From positions 1 to 10,734 of the forward strand of contig DALTWN010000018.1 of the NCBI GenBank assembly GCA_029987045.1: a stretch of DNA of 10,734 nucleotides, written 5' to 3'. Each line of letters starts with the position of its first letter. Position 1 is the first letter of the stretch. The notes beneath the pieces are model-generated. The model searched no databases. It was given only the letters and a program-made list of their open reading frames with translations, and was not told the DNA's origin. Positions 6,803 to 10,734 of the stretch are shown piece after piece. The DNA comes from Methanocorpusculum sp. GTDB taxonomy: Archaea; Halobacteriota; Methanomicrobia; Methanomicrobiales; Methanocorpusculaceae. The position numbers and the translations under genes were made by a program.

Positions 6803-7338
6803 TCACAAATCCTCCTGATCCATGCCACCAGATTGATAATCGAGAACAATTTCTTTTCCTCAACAGTCTTTTTCGGTTTATTTCCACCGTCAAGGAAATG
6901 TACATAAATTGAATTGTCCTTCTCATCAGCATCAACCACTACAGTGCCCGGCTGATAGGTACACGACGTTGACAGGAGAAGAAGACCTGCACCTGTTTTC
7001 ATTGGGGATTCAACTTTCCGGATTGCAGGATTGACATTCCGTCCGGAAATAATACTCCATGAAACCTTCAGATTTGCAATGGTAAGTTCAAACAGGAAGG
7101 GAATGAAATAAACAATGAGCTGAATCCATCTGACCGGATTGAGCAGTCGTGCCGCTGATGTTGGTACAAATTTCCGACAGAGGAATCCAACCAGCAATGC
7201 AAGCAAAAGGCCAATAATCAATTCGGGTAACGACCAGCAAAGAATAACACTGGTTTCCGTAGCAGAACCTGCTGACAGTAAGAGATAGACAATAAAAGCG
7301 GCCAACGCTGCCAGAGCGCCGGATGCGAAATGACTCAT
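6799..7338 (-). CDS. mbhA: MbhA, MnhE-like subunit, first gene of the mbh operon
   Basis: MrpE/MnhE-family subunit (179 aa): TM helices at about 5-22, 33-54 and 70-90, then a cytoplasmic domain. ANLKVSWSIISGRNVNPAI at 88-106 is the family ANLxVxxxxxxxxxxNPxI motif and TYQPGTVVVDADEKDNSIYV at 127-146 is the TPGTxxVDxDxxxxxxxVH region, ending with H147 and D150. The ATG at 7338 is the first in the frame after the intergenic region; the best binding site is a GGGGG about 8 nt upstream, weaker than the GGAGG sites of the internal genes. First of at least 13 cotranscribed genes; expression should be set by the 7339-7440 region. Confidence 0.94.
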   Translation of the reverse strand: MSHFASGALAALAAFIVYLLLSAGSATETSVILCWSLPELIIGLLLALLVGFLCRKFVPTSAARLLNPVRWIQLIVYFIPFLFELTIANLKVSWSIISGRNVNPAIRKVESPMKTGAGLLLLSTSCTYQPGTVVVDADEKDNSIYVHFLDGGNKPKKTVEEKKLFSIINLVAWIRRICE

Positions 7339-7387
7339 ATGTCGTCCCCCATAGTCCAGTAAAGAATTAAAGATGACATGTTTTCTT

Positions 7388-7410
7388 CCTAAGTTATAGA
7401 TTAACTTGGG
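7388..7410. promoter_or_regulatory. Inverted repeat, possible operator at the mbh transcription start
   Basis: Perfect 6-bp arms AAGTTA and TAACTT separated by 5 nt (7391-7407), extended after one mismatch by CC/GG on the outside (7388-7389 and 7409-7410). Its centre, 7399, falls where transcription from the minus-strand TATA candidate would begin, a usual place for an archaeal repressor site. Too AT-rich and too short in the stem to be a good terminator. No regulator gene is in the window, so the cognate protein is unknown. Confidence 0.4.
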
Positions 7411-7420
7411 TTTTAAAGAG

Positions 7421-7428
7421 ATATAAAT
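7421..7428 (-). promoter_or_regulatory. Candidate TATA box of the mbh operon
   Basis: On the minus strand this reads ATTTATAT, a close match to the archaeal TATA element. About 25 nt downstream would put transcription start near 7399, leaving a leader of about 60 nt before mbhA. A second AT-rich element, TTTAAAA at 7418-7412, is an alternative. On the plus strand the same octamer reads ATATAAAT and could also serve hycI. A clear purine-rich BRE is not seen. Confidence 0.45.
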
Positions 7429-7484
7429 GAGTCCTATTCACTCAATGATAAGTAAGAATCGGCAGATTCTGAAAATATCAGGCT

Positions 7485-7492
7485 GTTTTATC
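7485..7492 (+). promoter_or_regulatory. Weak candidate TATA element for hycI
   Basis: GTTTTATC lies 31-38 nt before the hycI ATG. If used, the transcript would begin within about 10 nt of the start codon, consistent with the absence of a ribosome binding site in front of hycI. Weak match; the ATATAAAT at 7421-7428 is the competing possibility and would give a leader of about 70 nt. Confidence 0.25.
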
Positions 7493-7522
7493 TCAGTAAA
7501 AGGATAAATTGTATAGATAATT

Positions 7523-7975
7523 ATGGAGAAAAACGGTTCCTGTATCGTATTCGGCATAGGAAATCCATTGCATTCAGACGACGGCTGCGGCCCATACGTA
7601 GCCGATCTGCTCCGGGATTCCGGCATCCCATCGTACAACTGCGGAACAGCACCGGAAAACTTTACCGGAATCATACGAAAAAATCATCCGCATCTCCTTG
7701 TCCTTGTTGATGCTGCTCTCATGAACGAAGAACCTGGGACCCTCCGCATCATTCCGGAAAAGAAAATTCCTGATACAGCAATCGGTACGCATATGCTACC
7801 GCTGTCTCATCTGGTTCATTATCTCTCAGACGCCGCCGATCACATCATGGTCATCGGCATTCAGCCTGCTTCACTTGAACCTGGCGACTGTCTCTCACTG
7901 GCTGTTGAAACAGCCGCTCAAACACTGAAAAATCACATTATCGCGAGAACTTTGGAAAATATTCCAAAATTATAG
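7523..7975 (+). CDS. hycI: Hydrogenase maturation endopeptidase, HycI type
   Basis: Nickel-dependent protease (150 aa) that removes the C-terminal peptide of a [NiFe]-hydrogenase large subunit after cofactor insertion. FGIGNPLHSDDGCGP at 10-24 is the family GxGNxxxxDDGxG motif. The metal-site residues of E. coli HycI (D16, D62, H90) align with D20, D63 in LVLVDAAL and H90 in GTHMLPLSHL. The further stretches GTAPEN at 41-46, PGTLRII at 71-77 and GIQP near 112 resemble HycI much more than HyaD/HybD or FrcD, fitting a group 4 substrate. The substrate is almost certainly MbhL, encoded by the divergent operon. No Shine-Dalgarno motif precedes the ATG, so it may be leaderless or the start may be wrong by a few codons. 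Cytoplasmic. Confidence 0.93.
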   Translation: MEKNGSCIVFGIGNPLHSDDGCGPYVADLLRDSGIPSYNCGTAPENFTGIIRKNHPHLLVLVDAALMNEEPGTLRIIPEKKIPDTAIGTHMLPLSHLVHYLSDAADHIMVIGIQPASLEPGDCLSLAVETAAQTLKNHIIARTLENIPKL

Positions 7976-8003
7976 GATAATTTACTGAATTTTTACCCAT
8001 TTT
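7976..8003 (+). terminator. T-rich tract, possible hycI terminator
   Basis: Just after the hycI stop come T runs at 7990-7994 and 8000-8003 in an AT-rich setting. Archaeal polymerases stop on such tracts without a hairpin. Runs are short, so read-through into nhaC is possible. Confidence 0.3.
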
Positions 8004-8038
8004 CATAGAAATACACCCAAACCAGATAAAACCGTGCA

Positions 8039-8046
8039 TTTATAAT
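8039..8046 (+). promoter_or_regulatory. Candidate TATA box of nhaC
   Basis: TTTATAAT, about 58-65 nt before the nhaC ATG, would start transcription near 8068 and give a leader of about 35 nt. A second AT-rich element, AGTATAAAA at 8053-8061, is a possible alternative. It indicates that nhaC can be expressed separately from hycI. Confidence 0.45.
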
Positions 8047-8089
8047 CAATTAAGTATAAAATGTTTCTCTATTCGGGGCAGGTGTTCCC

Positions 8090-8095
8090 GAGGTG
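8090..8095 (+). promoter_or_regulatory. nhaC ribosome binding site
   Basis: GAGGTG ends 8 nt before the ATG at 8104 and supports that start. An ATG at 8097 is closer but out of frame. The sequence AGGTGT occurs twice, at 8080-8085 and 8091-8096, and a weak 4-bp stem CGGG/CCCG (8074-8077 with 8087-8090) touches the site. Confidence 0.65.
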
Positions 8096-8103
8096 TATGA
8101 CAT

Positions 8104-10059
8104 ATGGAAAAAAAGAAACTTTTCAACATCCTTGCTATCATAGCAGTTGTTGTTGCCTTTGCTCTTCCGCTTCTATTCACGGGAGCAGGTGCAAATCTTG
8201 CTGCAAATAATGATGCTGGATTTATTGAGTGGTACAATCAGTACATGTCTGTTGGTCAGACCGAAGTAACTGATCACTACTCAGAGGATATCGTTGATGA
8301 TCCGGGAACTGTCGACAAAGCCAGAAATGGTTACTTGTTACAGTGGGCAACCCTGATTGCACCAATCTTAACCTTACTTCTCGCATTCCTGACGAAGAAT
8401 GTTATTATCTCACTCTTCTTAGGTGTGCTGAACGGAGCATGGACTGCAGCGCTTCTGACAGGAAATGTTCTTCAGGCAATTGTTGATGCATTCTACAAGA
8501 CCACCGATGCCACAACCGGTTTCGTTGCGACCGTTGCAGATTCATGGAATGCCGGTATTATCATGGCAGTTCTCGTCATCGGCTGTCTGATTGCTCTGAT
8601 TACCCGTATGGGTGGTATGAAAGGTGTCGGTCTCGCAATGACGAAGATTGCAAAAGGCCCGCGCTCTGCTCAACTTTCAGTATGGCTGTCCTCCTGGCTT
8701 ATCTTCTTCGATGATTATGCAAATGCATTAATCATTGGTCCAATCATGAGACCGGTCTGTGATAAGTTCCGTATCTCCCGTGAAAAACTTGCATATATCG
8801 TTGATTCGACTGCAGCACCGGTTGCAGGTATTTTCATCATTTCTACCTGGATCGGTACCGAACTGGTCAACATCTCCCAAGGTCTTGAAGCAGCTGGAAT
8901 TACCGGCATGACTGCCATGGATGTCTTCGTTCAGACGATTCCATTCAGATTCTACAACATTCTTGCACTGTTCTTCGTGTTAGCCCTCGCTCTCTTCCTC
9001 CGCGATTACGGACCGATGAGAAAAGCCGAACTTCGTGCACGTTCAACGGGCGAAACGGTCAACCCAGGATCCGAAGTTGATCCGGAAGCCGCAACGATGG
9101 ATACCAATGCAGATGATGACGGTGTCGGCAAGGAAGACTATGCCGTCTTAAAGACCTCGAAGAAAGTCCATCCGCCAAACGTATGGAACGCACTTGTGCC
9201 GATTCTGGTACTGATTGTTTCTGCGGTCGTTCTCTTCTACACCAACGGAGCTTCTGCTCTTGGTGAAGTCTGGCCATCGGCCGGTGACGCATTCGGTGCT
9301 GCCGATGCATCTATCGTTTTGTTCCAGGCAGGTCTGCTTGCCTGTATCGTTGCGATCATCATGGGATTCGCCCAGAAGATCTTCACCCTCAAAGAAGGCA
9401 TCGAAGTCTGGGCACATGGTATGAAATCCATGATGTTTGTCTGTATTATCCTGGTTCTTGCCTGGACAATCGGTGCAACCATCAAATACCTCGGAACACA
9501 GTACTTCCTGATTCCAGCAATCGCAGGAACCCCAGTCCCATGGCTTATTCCGATGCTTGTCTTCGTGATTGCAGCACTTACCTCCTTTGCAACAGGAACT
9601 GCATACGGAACGATGGCAATCTATCTGCCGATCTGTATTCCGCTTGCATTCTCTATCGCATTAGTCAATCCGGAAATCTTTGCAGATCCGCTTGCATACG
9701 TTGTCCTTGTTTCTTCTGCAGTGCTTACCGGAGCAATCTTTGGAGATCACTGCTCTCCTATTTCGGATACGACCATTATGTCTTCAACCGGTGCAGGATG
9801 CAGTCTGCTTGACCACGTCTCAACACAGATCTGGTATGCATTGACGGTTGCATTTGTAACAATCGCATTATATATCGTTTCTGGACTGCTGCTTACCTTC
9901 CTGGGCACAGGTGCACTCTTCCCGATTGCATTCATCTGCCTTGGAATCGGCGCAATCGTCTGTGTACTTGTCATCCTCTTCGTTGGTAAGAAAATACCGA
10001 CATGGAATATAAAGACACAGAAACTGGAAGGCGCTGCAGAAAGCGAAAAATCTGCCTAA
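8104..10059 (+). CDS. nhaC: NhaC-family Na+/H+ antiporter
   Basis: Multi-pass membrane protein (651 aa) of the NhaC Na+/H+ antiporter family, expected to exchange Na+ for H+ at the cell membrane. Diagnostic segments: SWLIFFDDYANALIIGPIMR at 197-216 with the acidic pair D203-D204, REKLAYIVDSTAAPVAG at 226-242, SFATGTAYGTMAI at 494-506, and GDHCSPISDTTIMSSTGAG at 547-565. TM1 is at about 6-26, followed by an external polar stretch 30-75, then TMs at about 78-97, 100-120, 150-167 and further pairs. A hydrophilic, acid-rich loop at about 302-358 (with DTNADDDG at 333-340) divides the two halves. The protein is longer than classic bacterial NhaC (about 450-500 aa) because of the first polar loop and this central loop. 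Substrate is inferred from family; some members move other solutes. Monocistronic: own promoter and a strong terminator. Confidence 0.9.
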   Translation: MEKKKLFNILAIIAVVVAFALPLLFTGAGANLAANNDAGFIEWYNQYMSVGQTEVTDHYSEDIVDDPGTVDKARNGYLLQWATLIAPILTLLLAFLTKNVIISLFLGVLNGAWTAALLTGNVLQAIVDAFYKTTDATTGFVATVADSWNAGIIMAVLVIGCLIALITRMGGMKGVGLAMTKIAKGPRSAQLSVWLSSWLIFFDDYANALIIGPIMRPVCDKFRISREKLAYIVDSTAAPVAGIFIISTWIGTELVNISQGLEAAGITGMTAMDVFVQTIPFRFYNILALFFVLALALFLRDYGPMRKAELRARSTGETVNPGSEVDPEAATMDTNADDDGVGKEDYAVLKTSKKVHPPNVWNALVPILVLIVSAVVLFYTNGASALGEVWPSAGDAFGAADASIVLFQAGLLACIVAIIMGFAQKIFTLKEGIEVWAHGMKSMMFVCIILVLAWTIGATIKYLGTQYFLIPAIAGTPVPWLIPMLVFVIAALTSFATGTAYGTMAIYLPICIPLAFSIALVNPEIFADPLAYVVLVSSAVLTGAIFGDHCSPISDTTIMSSTGAGCSLLDHVSTQIWYALTVAFVTIALYIVSGLLLTFLGTGALFPIAFICLGIGAIVCVLVILFVGKKIPTWNIKTQKLEGAAESEKSA

Positions 10060-10066
10060 TATTAAT

Positions 10067-10098
10067 AAGGAAAATCCCTGATTTTCCTTTTTATTTTT
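10067..10098 (+). terminator. Hairpin plus T-tract terminator after nhaC
   Basis: Perfect 9-bp stem AAGGAAAAT / ATTTTCCTT with a 5-nt loop (10076-10080), starting 8 nt after the nhaC stop and followed by TTTATTTTT. It has the form of an intrinsic terminator and should end the nhaC transcript. Confidence 0.7.
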
Positions 10099-10191
10099 AC
10101 CCTTTCCTTACTTATTGAAAAAAACATTTCTACCGTTATTTACTCATTTTTCGATTCCTTCAATATCTCAGACGACATATGTGTATGAATC

Positions 10192-10734
10192 GTGTATTCT
10201 GTCGTTACTGACCATCGTCACCAGGTGCTCTTGCTTCTGATTGCAGCATTTGCTATCTTTGTTGACGGACTGGATAGTTCGATTGTCAATGTTGCATTGC
10301 CGGTAATTGCAGCCGACTTTAACATTGATATTTCAAACGGATCATGGATAGTAATGGCATACGGACTCTTTCTTGCCGGATTCATCCTGGCATTCGGAAG
10401 AGTTGCAGATAATGGCAGGATTCGGCAGATCTTCATGCTGGGTTTCGCGATTTTTGCTCTTGGCTCATTGTTATGTGTACTGTCTCCGTCACTGGAAATA
10501 ATGATTGCCGCACGTGCTGTCCAGGGAGTCGGAGCATCGATGATTGCGGCAGTTGCTCCACTGATTATCACCCGGTTCCTGCCGGAAACAAAACGTGGTC
10601 TAGGGATGGGAGTTATTGCAACGACCGGAGGTGTTGCACTGGTATGTGGGCCGACTATTGGAGGTCTCATCACCTCGTACATCTCCTGGCATTGGATATT
10701 CATTATCAATATCCCCATCACTATATTTGCAATA
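10192..10734 (+). CDS. MFS transporter, DHA2 (EmrB/QacA-like) family, 3' part missing
   Basis: N-terminal 181 residues of a major facilitator exporter, open to the right edge; the family is about 450-550 aa with 14 TMs. TM1 is at about 12-37 and ends in DSSIVNVALP (28-37), the DHA2 version of DxTIVNVALP. WIVMAYGLFLAGF opens TM2 at 52-64, RAVQGVGAS (108-116) marks TM4, GGVALVCGPTIGGL (146-159) is antiporter motif C in TM5, and WHWIFIINIP (166-175) is the family WRWxFxINxP. Motif A, usually DRxGRxx, is altered to ADNGRIR at 72-78. Start is uncertain: an in-frame stop lies at 10186-10188 and no ATG follows; GTG at 10192 gives a normal N-terminus but has no binding site. GTG at 10225 or TTG at 10231 would be unusually short. 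Substrate cannot be told from sequence; drug or metabolite export by H+ antiport is the family role. Confidence 0.85.
   Translation, partial: MYSVVTDHRHQVLLLLIAAFAIFVDGLDSSIVNVALPVIAADFNIDISNGSWIVMAYGLFLAGFILAFGRVADNGRIRQIFMLGFAIFALGSLLCVLSPSLEIMIAARAVQGVGASMIAAVAPLIITRFLPETKRGLGMGVIATTGGVALVCGPTIGGLITSYISWHWIFIINIPITIFAI

Noticed and set aside
3234..7338. A stand-alone Mrp Na+/H+ antiporter operon
   Set aside because: There is no full-length MrpA, the DUF4040 and MrpA-end pieces are separate genes, and the set runs without a break into hydrogenase genes; this is the Mbh layout.
7388..7410. Reading the intergenic palindrome as a transcription terminator
   Set aside because: No transcript should end there because both flanking genes point away from it, and the stem is short and AT-rich.
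8061..8226. Short frame starting at ATG 8061 in the nhaC leader
   Set aside because: It has no ribosome binding site, overlaps the nhaC start in another frame and looks accidental.
10218..10721. 167-codon open frame on the minus strand at the right end
   Set aside because: It mirrors the MFS transporter gene, whose protein has clear family motifs; the antisense product is Ala/Ile/Pro-rich without any recognisable motif.
1..10734. CRISPR array, insertion sequence, tRNA or phage genes
   Set aside because: I saw no regularly spaced repeats, transposase, tRNA-like cloverleaf or phage-type product on either strand; genes and short regulatory gaps account for the window.

Overview
The window most likely comes from a hydrogenotrophic methanogenic archaeon, with Methanomicrobiales (for example Methanocorpusculum-like) as my best guess. 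This rests on the gene content (a Thermococcales-type membrane-bound [NiFe]-hydrogenase with an Mrp-like module, a HycI-type maturation protease, and an NhaC antiporter of the type seen in methanogens), archaeal-looking TATA elements, strong GGAGG/GGTGAT ribosome binding sites and T-rich terminators. The taxon is an inference; there is no rRNA or other marker gene here.

Layout. Positions 7338 down to 1 (minus strand) hold one very compact operon of 13 genes, colinear with mbhA-mbhM of Pyrococcus furiosus: mbhA-G (Mrp-like MnhE, F, G, DUF4040, MrpA-C-terminal-like, MnhB and MnhC subunits), mbhH (MnhD/NuoM-like antiporter subunit), mbhI, mbhJ (small hydrogenase subunit), mbhK (NuoC-like), mbhL (NiFe large subunit) and mbhM (NuoH-like, cut by the left edge). 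Nine of the twelve junctions are 4-nt ATGA overlaps, and nearly every gene has its own GGAGG. A 184-nt AT-rich divergent intergenic region (7339-7522) contains candidate TATA elements and a 17-nt palindrome at the predicted mbh transcription start. On the plus strand follow hycI (7523-7975), encoding the endopeptidase that would mature MbhL; nhaC (8104-10059), with a good hairpin/T-tract terminator behind it; and the 5' part of a DHA2-type MFS exporter gene that runs off the right edge.

How they work together. The Mbh complex couples ferredoxin/H2 redox chemistry to H+ and Na+ movement. In a hydrogen-using methanogen it probably works in reverse: it spends the sodium gradient made by methanogenesis to reduce ferredoxin with H2 for biosynthesis or to refill the cycle. 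HycI would remove the C-terminal tail of MbhL after NiFe insertion; MbhL ends with an HycE-like cleavage context and a predicted 31-residue tail. NhaC next door is a second Na+/H+ device, so the locus has a sodium-bioenergetics theme. No stretch over 300 bases lacks a gene. I see no CRISPR array, insertion sequence, tRNA or rRNA. I did not find a wholly new system: the window is mostly a well-preserved known complex, with a few local features worth checking.
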